Part shown: in pieces, positions 54,417-64,000 of the stretch
Layout: every line of letters begins with the position of its first letter
How positions within the stretch are numbered: the first letter of the stretch is position 1
DNA from: Labyrinthula sp. Ha
Lineage: Eukaryota; Sar; Bigyra; Labyrinthulida; Labyrinthulaceae
Assembly (NCBI GenBank): GCA_015227615.1
Contig: JAALGZ010000064.1
Coordinates: 1-64,000 of the forward strand
Direction of reading: 5' to 3'
Length of the DNA stretch: 64,000 nucleotides
Translations under genes and position numbers: made by a program
The notes under the pieces: generated by a model
Database searches by the model: none
What the model saw: only the letters and a program-made list of their open reading frames with translations
Told to the model about the DNA's origin: nothing

Positions 54417-57400
54417 TTGCCCCCAATATCTCTGAAGTTAGAAACCCAGTTGGTTCCCAACAGTTAACCAGTCTCTTCTTAGGTTGTTATTTCTTCCAAA
54501 TAACTCCCATTTAACAGCATTATTATTGAAAACATTCTCAATTATCTGGTAAAGTTCAACTGTTTTCTCTGAATTTTCTCTTCTTACTCCATAGAAAACT
54601 TATTTACCTATAAATCTTCTTTCTAAATTATCAGGAAACTGTCCTCTTAAACCAATTAACACTTCTTCAATACAAGCTCCAGTAACATTTCCAAGTGTGG
54701 ATAAAATTCTTCCATCTTCATTTACTTTAACCCAAATGAGTCTACTCAAAAATCTTATCCCATTCTTTGCCACCCACTTAAGCACTAGCTCTTTTTTCTT
54801 AAATATAGTCCAAACAAACCACATATTATTTAGTGGCAATCCATTAACATCCAAGTTTAAAATCGCAGCATCATTCAAAACATCGTATTCAACTTTAGGT
54901 CCTCTCACAGGATCAGAGGAAAACACTTTAAAAGGAAGATCCACAATTAAAACATCTGGCTTCTCTTCTTGATAAAGAATAAAATCTTGAACTTCCTTAT
55001 TGATATATCTCGAACCACATGGTCTTTTCCAAACATAAAGCTCTACATTAAGTTCTTGATTAACTGCATGAACCATGTTGATTGTTTTGGACCATTTTAA
55101 TTGATATCCTCTAATGAAGACTTTAACTCCCTCAAATTTGTTCTTAACAATAACTTTCTGTTCCTCGAAACCTTCTGAAACATCATGCAAACGTTTTGGA
55201 TATCCTTTAATACACCACTTAATTTGTTGTCTAGACTCAGTCAAATCACCTTTATACTCAGGGTATTTATCCCAAGTACCGTCATCAGCAATAACTTGAG
55301 AAACTTCAGAATATAACTGCTTCAATCCTTCAATTGAAAATACATCATACACTACAAGTTTCACTTTAAAATTCTTGCTATTATTTTTTATATGCTGCTC
55401 AGCATATCTCCATACATTAAAGAATCTCTTCGTGTACTTAGTTTTATCACCAAGAGACTTCTTGTTCTTTAAATAATACTTTCCAGCCTTTAAATTATTT
55501 CTTCTCACCACATCTAAGTTAACTTTAAGACCATGCAAATGTTCTAGGCTTTGCCTTCTTAAATACCTTTGAAGGCGATTATAAATTTGTTGCTTAGATT
55601 TCCCAGGTAAACATTTTTTAAACTCAACAAAGTTTCCCATACCAAACTTAGCAACTAAAACCTTTAAAGTATAGGCCTCAAACAAAGACCAAGAATACTG
55701 AATTATCATACCTTTAGCAGTAACTACTATTCTATGACTCAATAACTTATGCAATAAGTCCTCAAGAGTTTCACGAGCTTTCCCCATTCTAAATACACGG
55801 CTCAATTCAGATCTGTATTTAGTCGGTGTATAATAACTTCAAAAACTGCACCAATTCTTTAACAAGAATATTATTTTTGTTTTTCTCTAAATATTTCAAA
55901 AGTATCAATGACACATCTTCATACATTATAACTGCTGCTTCCCAAGTGTTTCTATCATTGTCAAATCCATCTCCACTTGACACTAACTAGGAATTCATTT
56001 TCTGTTGTTTTCTTCAAATCTACAATAGAATCAACTTCTAGTTTGCCTTTATCTAAAATAATAACTACAGTAGTGTCTGGAGATGGTAAGAATGAACTTG
56101 GAGCAAATGGCACTAATAAAGATGTATGCCTGATCTTCGTATTTCCCATCAAATCCTTGACTTCGAATAGGTGTTCTGAAATCTGCATCGTTAACTGATA
56201 AGGTCCAGACCACCTAGGACGACTTTTATCCTTTTGCATATTACCTAAACCTTTCTCCAATAACCAGACGTATTCACCTAAGTTAAACTGAATAGGGGTA
56301 AGTCTCTTTCCTCTTCTTTTATTCGCAACATACCTATATTCAAGTCCTCTTTTATATGCTGTCTCTTGATAGTCGGTTTTTTTCTTAGATAACTCTGCGC
56401 TTCTCTGTTTCAAAAGATCTAAATCTTTCTCTCCCAGCTTCAAATTACCAGATTCTATTGATGCAAACTTTACCTCTTCAGCATAAATAAGTTCAAAAGG
56501 GGGCTTTTTAGGGTATCCACGACAAATAAGCGGGTTAGAGTTCAAAAACCTTGGACTAAAGTTAAAATACGAGGCCATTGATCCTCTTTTAATCCGAACT
56601 CAGATACCAATGATCTTAAGTTCTTCAAAACAGACTTATTTTGGACTTCAACTGTTCCTGCTGTTTGACTAATATAGGCTGCAGTCATTTTATGTAACCC
56701 ATTACTTTCTTTTAGAAACTTAGTTACAACTGCATTTACAAAGTGACTGCCTTGATCGGTTACTAATAAAAACTCATCAGCCAAAATAAAATGCGAATGC
56801 CATCTCCAGAGAGCATCTACAACCACTTCAGAGTTAGCAGTTTCTGCATAGGTTAGTAACGTCAACCTCGTCAAACTATCGATTAAAGTTAATACCTAAC
56901 CATGGGTATTGATGTATAAAAAGTCCGCGTACACAACTTTGCGAGCCTTATCCCCTAACTCGGTTATATTTAGGGGTCTTCTAATTATTAAAGATTTTTC
57001 TGGCAGTGCATGCACTGCTTTCTAAACCTAGTAATGGTTTTATTTAAAAGTTCCTTATCTTCAGCTTTAATTACATAATTCTTCACCATATAATTCCATT
57101 CAAATTTTCTTGCCCTATGATTAAAAACTAAATGAGCATGGCAAACAGCTACTAGAATTAAACTTCTAGTTAAAACTATTTTTTCATTTTCTTTTAGAAC
57201 TTCAATAAGTGAAGGAATATCTCTCTTTTGATATTTAAATACAAATAAATCATCCATAACTTGCCAATTACTAGCAGGAGGCTTAGCATCATGCACTGGA
57301 TGTCTCATACTAATGTGGTATGAATCAACGTTTTTCCAATATTAAGCTTCATCCCAAGAAGAGTTTATACTAATTATTTTATTTATTCTAGAGATATATT

Positions 57401-60400
57401 TTTCTTCTTCACTTTCTTCGATATAATCAGGGTTCGTCCAGCGCGACAAACAGTCGGTTGGAATATTTTTATCACCATCTAAATGGAAAACCTTTAACCC
57501 TATACTGATGAAGTCTATACTCCATCTCCCCAAAAGACTAACATAAGCTTTCGTTTTAACTTATTTAGGTTCAATGATTCTAACCAAATTGCGGTGGTTA
57601 GTGAATAAGACTTTTTCATGAGAGTTGGATAATAAATAATAAGGGTGCTTCTTTAGAGCCATTACCATCGGGTAAAGTTCCTTAGAAGAAATATGCCAGT
57701 TAAGCGGGCTACCTCCAAAGCTTCCACTATTAAGAGCAATAACTCTATATCTTGCTTTAAGAGGGCTCTCTATTTCAACGTCGTCAGGAATCTGACATAA
57801 ATATAAACTCCAGTATTTGTCGCTTGCATCAGCAAAAATATAGATGTTTTCATTTTGGTTATAATAACCCAAAGAACTCACTAGAGTTTTCTTCAAAGCT
57901 TCTTTAAGTTCAATAAAAGCTATTTCCATTTCTGAAGTCCACTCTATTAATAAGCGTTTTCTTTCAAGGTTCTTTAACTTACCAACTAATTTGAAATCAC
58001 CAAGTACAAATTTTCTTATCCTAGAAAACTCAGGTATAATTCCACATAAAAAATTTGCAGTATACACAAACTGCGCAAGCTCGTGCATATATTGAGGCTT
58101 AACTCTTTCTAAGAGTTTTGTAGCATAAGTAATATCATAATTATATCCTTTACCATTCAAAACTCTTCCGCAGAAAGTCGCCTTGCTGTCAATAAAACTA
58201 CATTTTTGGATGTTAATCCTCAAGTTACGAGCCTGTATCTGCTTTAAATATTTTTCTAGTATTTTTAATAAACCTTAAAACGTTGGGGACATAAGAACAG
58301 TGTCATCTATCCACTTCATGCTATTTTTAGGCCATAATCCAGCGGGGGTTAACACCTGGTGCATCTTTCGCATACTAAAAAGGGCGGGGGGTGTTACACC
58401 AACCTTGTGGTACCCCCTAAAGCTGTATGCAACCCCCCATGGAGTTACAAAGGTAAACAGTCTCCCCGCAGCCTTGTCACAACGTAAATAGTCGAAACCA
58501 GAAAGTAGATCAAAGGATGAAAAATAATTCATGTCTTGGGCTCTGTGTAATTGTAGCTCCAATTTAGGTAGAGTATTAGTAACTTTTTTTGTAGCATCGT
58601 TAAGAGGTCTGAAATCTACAACCATTCTAAACTTTTTAGGATCTTTTTTAGGTACTACTAGAGTACTCATGGCCGTTGTAGGATTAGGATTAACCTCGAT
58701 AATCCCAGCATCCAACATTTGTTGGATCCTCTTCAATAAAAAACTCTCCTGCTCATATCCTAAGGGGTGTTGGTTCAAGACCCCAACATTCCTCCCTTCT
58801 TTGAGTTCACACTCAATAGGAGTTAAATTAGAAAGAGAGGTGGGTGATTCTGAATCACCGAATGCTTTGACATTTCTCTTTAGCAAATTAAGGAGCTCAT
58901 CCTTCTTATTAAGATCGTCATCAAAATACTTTAAATTTAAACCTCCAACTTTATCTTCTAAAATATTAGTTAAAGGTTCTATATCTTCTTCTGAACTTAT
59001 ATCTAAGTTTGCCCCTTCGTCTATTATTTCAAAGTTAACCTCATCATCTTGTTCAGCAAAAATCACTGGATCTTTCTTCATCAATTTTTTTGGAAAAATA
59101 AGTTCATTAATAGTTGTAAATTGAGTTTCTTTTTTATCTAAAGAGTCATAGAAAATATCTTTTTCATAGTAAAAATCCTCAGAAAAAGCATCATAAAAAA
59201 TATCATCTTGATTAATGTAAAATACGCCTCTAGGTTCTATTGTAGCATCATCGACTTGAATAGTTTTCTCTTCTAACTTCAGAGTTTCTTCAAGCCAGTT
59301 AGCTCAATATTCAAGGGCATTTCCGCTTTGAACTTCTTTAAAATTTTTCTTCTTATTAAGTTTCTGCCTTAGAGACGTTACGGGATCCAACCCATGAGCT
59401 CTTAGTTGATCATTACCTATGATCAAATCATCCCACTGGGGTACATCCATGAGCATGCATTCAACGTTCGTGAAGGTGTAAAAGCCACCATCCAATCGAA
59501 CAATAACCTTGGCCAAAATACCAAGTTCAAATACCCAATAAACCCTTCCTCCAGCAACTTTTATAGCAAATGGGTTATCAAGAGTGATTGTCCTTGAACA
59601 ATATTTTCTGAGACGCATATTGATAGCACTTTTAAAAGCTCCACTACATAATAGTGCTGTGTATTTTTCTCCACCTTCTTCAAAATACACTTCAACTTCT
59701 GCATCCTCATCTAATTCACTATAATCATAAATGTGACCAGCAGGGATCAGGTTAGGTTTAAGTACTGTTGTACTTTTTATCATATTTAGTTTATTAGGGT
59801 TGAAAAGAGTTCTTCTAACAGTTTTTTGACCAGTAAACAGCTCAATATCTGTCGCTGGTTCTAACAGCTGCCCAGAAGGCACAGATTCAGCGGTATTTTC
59901 TTTGCATTAATAACTTGTTGGCTTACAGGTTTCGAGATGTCACCATCTGATTGACCTCCAACTTTGGCAGCTAGTTTTTTCGCCGCTCTTCTTTCCCTTC
60001 TTCTCTCCTTATATCTTTCCCACTTTTGCCTTAACTCTGGCTCCGTTGGGATGTTAGATTTTGGATTCTCATTTCTTTTCGCAAAGCACTTTGATTCTTT
60101 ATGGCCATATTCGTAACAATGGGTGCATAAGCTGGTAATTAATAACTCAGCTGGCATATCTTGACCCATATTCTCTACAGCTTCGACTTTAACTTTGGGT
60201 TTCAACTTCTTAGTTTTCGTCTTGTTCGTTGATTTGAACCTAGATCTAACATGGAAAGGTGGTAAGCTATCGAGAACATAATTCATTAAAGCATCTCTAT
60301 TCTTCTGCTTCAACTCTGGTTTAAGCCTCAGGTCTTCTTTTCTGACCCATACATAGTCAGGAAGTTTCTCGAAGATAGCTTCAGCAATAAGTCTAGGCTT

Positions 60401-60991
60401 CATTTCAGCCCCTGGTGGCATGATGTCCAATAACTCATCCACTTCTTTAAACATAATAACAATGGCTTCTTCTTCAAGAATATCTTCGTTAAAATAAATA
60501 TATTTCTTAATTAAATCTTCAGCAGATTTTAAATCTTTTCTCTTCTCTTGCTGAACTTTATCTTTTAAATACTTAATGATGTCTTGATCTGAATCAGTCT
60601 TTCCTAGAAACTTCAAGTGTTGGAATACTTTCCTAGACAACTTCTGAGCTACAGAAATAAGGCTCTTCTGCTCTTCAGTAAGCCTTTCATATTGAAATAG
60701 AAAATCTTCTATATCTCCAACATTTAAACTGTTCAACTCATCCAGTTTTACCAAACTAAAGTCGTTAAAAGATGTAACTAATGTCTCCAATACACCCGCC
60801 ATCTGATTAGCCTGCTGTTCAGACACCTCTTTTATTAGGCGAGTTATCTGGGCGTTATTTAAGTTCCTCCCCTCACCATTATCTCCCCTATTACTAGGAG
60901 ATCCAAACAAGGAAGCCATAGCTAGTGAATACCAAGATCAGTTCTTTGACAAAAGACAAATACCTCGCACAACTTCGTTTCTACAAAAACA

Positions 60992-61005
60992 AATATTGCA
61001 ATATT
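60992..61005. other. 14-bp palindrome at the primer-site position of element C
   Basis: AATATTGCAATATT is a perfect palindrome overlapping the inner edge of the 5' LTR by three bases. The same word lies at the same place in element A, although the LTRs of the two families are otherwise unalike. Confidence 0.75.
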
Positions 61006-61229
61006 GAGAGTTTTCCGTCCAGTAAATATACTTCTCTCTAGACGCGGCCGAGTAGCAGTCGTGTAGAGGTAAACGTGAAAAGTAAAAGTTTTGTTCTTTT
61101 GTGTTACCCTTAATAACTTAAAAGTGTGTGTTCGCTAACTACTATGTAAACCAATGACGTGGCACGGTGTAAATGTAAATAACGAAATATAAATAAGAGA
61201 TATTCATAAAAAGGTAGCAAACCGTAATA
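61003..61229 (-). repeat. 5' LTR of element C
   Basis: 227-bp partner of 54190-54416. Its outer edge is fixed by the AGCTC duplication and by the phase of the interrupted reading frame. Confidence 0.9.
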
Positions 61230-61234
61230 AGCTC

Positions 61235-62349
61235 TCAGTTCTCCCTGTGCTGGAGGATAATTTTTTTTCCTTCGCCGGACTTTCTTTTCAAGATCCACGA
61301 GTTAAGGAGCTAATTAATTCTGAGTTCTTTTCTAAGCTAGAAGCGATATCACAAGAATCCGGAGTTAGTGAGTTGAACCATACCGGTTTTGTGAAAGGTT
61401 TGTTTTGTCTCCTTTTACTTTGGAAACACACAGATTCAGGTATTGAATATACTGAGTCAAAAACATATGATTTGTTTAGTTCTTTTTATTTTAAGCAAGA
61501 GTGGAAGCTTCCTGCAGAGTATGAGTACCCACAAAGAGTATACAACGATTGCGTTCCTAGATTGGTGAGCTTTTTGGATGATATCAACAGTTCTACAACT
61601 CATAAACCTAATGAGATTGATGTCCCTCTAACTGAACACTTAAAGTTGCTCGAAGAGCTTATACTGTTTAATTTCATTGAGTTGGACGTGTTGGAAGACA
61701 CCACTTTTAAGGAAACCTAAAGCTGTACTCTGGAAACTTAATTCAAGGTGACAGCGAAGATGAACGACGACTTTTGTTTAATTTCTTATGGGAAGCTATT
61801 CTGGAAAATGAAACAATTGATCCTAGCTATTTCTTGAAAGGCGCTTCAGCACGTGGAAGTGTAGTCTGGAGACATTTGGTTTTGCGTTCCTGCTCTATGC
61901 TCCTACGCAAATGGGGTAAGTTCTCCAGTGAGAGTACAACTGCGTTTGCTGTTTTAGTGGTAAAGCAATTTCATGCGACTTATAAAAGAACTGAGATAGA
62001 TGCATTAGTGGGCGAGCAAAAAACTCTAAGTATCTCTAAAGGCAAAATTACGAAATCTGCTCCAACTGGTCCCCGGCCTGTTATGCCAGTCAAGCGGCTG
62101 TTTAGAAATTTTGCTCCGCTGACTGGTCAGAATGAAAACCCAGGCGATGAGAATGCTTTGGAAGTAATTTTACGCAACAGAGGGGCTAATGAGCTTCAGA
62201 TTGTGCACGAAGTCACAACCATTACGTTAGGACGCTACTTTGATAAGTATAAGAAGCTTTCTCTAAAGTTGGTAGGCGTAGAGATAGAAAATGTTGATTG
62301 GGATGAAGTCAAGGAAGAAATTCTGAATGAGGTAATTAAGTCTGAATAA
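61235..62349 (+). pseudogene. Main part of the unrecognised gene interrupted by element C
   Basis: The frame resumes after the target duplication and encodes an acidic, helical protein (EDNFFSFAGLSFQDPRVKEL; FFSKLEAISQESGVSEL) to a stop at 61720. A second stretch in another frame continues to the TAA at 62349 (SVVWRHLVLRSCSMLLRKW; LGRYFDKYKKLSLKLVGVEI). In that second frame protein-like sequence begins around GNLKLYSGNLIQ, so a single 1-bp change near 61710 seems to separate the two. No GT..AG intron explains the shift. The intended protein would be roughly 390 residues. I recognise no domain. The simplest reading is a host gene disabled by element C that has since begun to decay; a sequencing error at the shift is also possible. 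Confidence 0.6.
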
Positions 62350-63464
62350 GTTGCTCTAGTATTCATACAAAAATTATAACATGCAGACAATAAAGCTAGG
62401 TTTTTTCCTGAAAGTATTGCTGAAAAGGTCTTAGGAGGTCAATGCATTGTACACTTGTTTTTTTATTAATTGCATAGAGTCCTTTCGCTATTAAGCGAGA
62501 TAGTTCTTGGAGAGTCTTGCGGGCTTTGAGCTTGGCATCTTTTAGTAGCCTCTTCTTTCCCAGGTCTCAAATTAGGAGTGCAAAGATGTATCTTTCTTTT
62601 TTGCAGTTTAAAAAAATGAAAACTCAGCCTCTGTGAGTGGCTTAAGAGAAACGGGCTATACATTCAGTTTAGCTCTAAAACTACATCTAACAGCTTGTGA
62701 TCTTGAAAGGAAGGACGCGAGGAAAATAAACCTCAGCTCAGAACGAATAAAACATAAAAACACAATAGATTTCAGCCTTCTCAAAAATTCAATTACTTAA
62801 CACGTTGATCAGGTTGTATGAACAAGACCAGTGCAAGTTTCTTGTATTGTGTGGTTTCTCTGCCTCAACAGCTTAACGTCACGAGTTAACTGTGCTGAAA
62901 GAAGTTGTGTGTAACATTTTCTGACCTTGTAGATAATGAATTGACCTAACTAAGAACTAATTGAGTATTGCTCATTGTCCCAGATACTCTGGAATTTCCT
63001 AATTGAATCAGATGTACCCAACGACTTAAATAATAATTGTTGTCCATTTCTAGTATTTCTAAGGATGTAACACCTTTAGGAAGAGCTTTCAAAGTTTATT
63101 ATTTATTAGGGATTTGCACCTACTTGTTATTAAAAACAGTCCAGTTGACGTGGCCAAATTCGTGCTAACATAAACAAATCTTAGTCACAGTTATTCTTAT
63201 GCAGCTTAGTAGATATCTTGAGCTTAAAATACATTTTTTTTCTTTTTTCTTTTCAAGAATTAACGATTAAACGGCTAGCATTCCAAACAAACGAACTTAA
63301 ATTCAATTCCCTAAATGAACCAGTAGATGACATGGCATGGTGCATTTTACAGAAGAAAATAGCAGCAAAGAGCCTAAATATAACACGATCAGCTAACACC
63401 TGATTACTTAACGCCTCCCTCCATTCTCACAGCTACGTCATATCACACTTATTATCCTCTTGAA
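62350..63464. other. Region between the interrupted gene and fossil E
   Basis: No supported gene. The last 60-100 bases should contain the 3' LTR edge and polypurine tract of fossil E; a purine-rich stretch (GAATGGAGGGAGGCG on the minus strand, about 63411-63425) fits that. Confidence 0.4.
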
Positions 63465-64000
63465 ACTGATACCTCATTTCCAACGGTAATCCAAACACTT
63501 CTTAAATTATTGTTCCGTCCAAGTAAAACAATTTTCACAAAGTCCGTAGAAAGAATATCATCAACCAAATTTTAAGATTCGATAGGTTTCTCAGAGTTAC
63601 CTCTCTTCATACCAAATAGGCTTTCGGGGCCTATATATTTCTCCTTAACATCTTTCTTGGTAATTCTCCTTTTGCATCAATCAGACATTCCTCAACACAA
63701 CTATCAATATCATTTCCTAAAGCAGTAGATACTCGAACTGATTTCCCCATCTTTATCCATAATATTCACCCTAGAAAAGTTGAATCATTGTTTTCCATCA
63801 TCTGCAGAGTAAGTTTTTTTTTTGCCTTAGTATCCAAGCAAAAATAAAGAATTCTCACTGAATGCTTTCAGCTTGAATTTTAATAGATCTTCATCACTAA
63901 CTGTATCATAGAAATTCTGCTGACTTGTTGTAGGATTAACACTAAGCCTCCTATAGGGTGGAACCACAACCGGAACATCTTCACTAATTGAATCCACTTG
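63465..64000 (-). mobile_element. Fossil E: edge of an A-like element, MT-A70 part only
   Basis: Entering from the window's end on the minus strand, the sequence matches the 3' coding end of element A. It has a YDTVSDEDLLKFKLKAF segment like element A's SYSTLSDDEILKLNLKAV, and a nucleotide match to element A's final ELFGRKNN..NW..GNEL region near 63470-63530. It is broken and diverged, so older than A. The rest of the element lies beyond 64000. Confidence 0.75.

Larger units (their letters stand above)
54190..61229 (-). mobile_element. Ty3-like LTR element C with chromodomain, SANT and MT-A70, broken
   Basis: This 7.0-kb element on the minus strand has two 227-bp LTRs (54190-54416 and 61003-61229) that differ at about four positions. 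It is flanked by AGCTT (54185-54189) and AGCTC (61230-61234), a 5-bp duplication with one mismatch. Parts on its strand are gag with a zinc knuckle (SLCTHCYEYGHKESKC, about 59.9-60.9 kb), protease (about 59.3-59.9), reverse transcriptase and RNase H (about 57.3-59.1, with KWIDD), integrase (about 56.0-57.3), chromodomain (about 55.85-56.0), then SANT and MT-A70 (about 54.6-55.8; KFGMGNFVEF, LPGKSKQQ, SSDPVRGPKVEYDVLND). Roughly eight breaks make it a fossil, though a fairly recent one by its LTRs. It is a sister of element A. Confidence 0.92.

Noticed and set aside
54183-61236. Inverted 8-bp match between the two flanks of element C (AGAGCTTA and TAAGCTCT)
   Set aside because: The same bases are better explained as a 5-bp direct target duplication (AGCTT/AGCTC) beside the LTR ends. 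The AGCT core is itself palindromic, which creates the inverted look.
1-64000. CRISPR arrays, tRNA or rRNA genes
   Set aside because: No regularly spaced repeats, cloverleaf-like genes or rRNA landmarks were recognised on reading through.

Overview
This is AT-rich eukaryotic nuclear DNA. Few host genes are spread among several generations of LTR retrotransposons. The evidence for a eukaryote is spliceosomal GT..AG introns, an SF3A3/Prp9 splicing-factor gene, an LRR-Roc-COR (Roco) GTPase gene, a protein kinase, a hAT transposon, and Ty1/copia and Ty3-like retroelements. The introns I can prove are very small (27-31 nt). That points to a protist with miniature introns, but I cannot place the species. 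No rRNA, tRNA or CRISPR was seen.

Layout. 5-4848: a young Ty1/copia element, minus strand. 6028-7537: a Cys-rich multi-membrane-span protein gene. 8006-14126: Ty3-like element A, minus, with near-identical LTRs. 14933-15475: a bZIP-like protein. 18547-20088: an SF3A3-like gene. 20240-22770: a non-coding dispersed repeat, with a second copy at 49130-51690. 23249-28481: an old, broken copia element. About 29950-31809: fossil D, the 3' part of a Ty3-like element. 32019-34730: a Roco gene whose leucine-rich repeats are cut into exons by five tiny introns. 37450-39117: a decayed hAT DNA transposon. 40102-47283: Ty3-like element B, plus strand, with identical LTRs. 47604-48794: a protein kinase. 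54190-61229: Ty3-like element C, minus, broken, sitting inside the reading frame of an unrecognised gene (54130-54189 and 61235-62349). 63465-64000: fossil E, the edge of another A-like element.

The most striking content is the Ty3-like group. All five copies (A, B, C, D, E) carry, at the 3' end of pol, a domain of the MT-A70 family of adenine N6-methyltransferases. In B, C and D this follows a chromodomain and a SANT/Myb-like domain. The coding order is therefore gag, protease, reverse transcriptase, RNase H, integrase, chromodomain, SANT, methyltransferase. Two lineages are visible (A/C/E and B/D), and they include both very young and very old copies, so the module has been kept through a long history. 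The elements also share an odd feature: a perfect palindrome, not a TGG-type primer site, sits directly inside the 5' LTR.

The host genes show no operon-like link. The SF3A3 and Roco genes are useful because their tiny introns can be proved by reading frame, by homology and, for Roco, by repeat periodicity.
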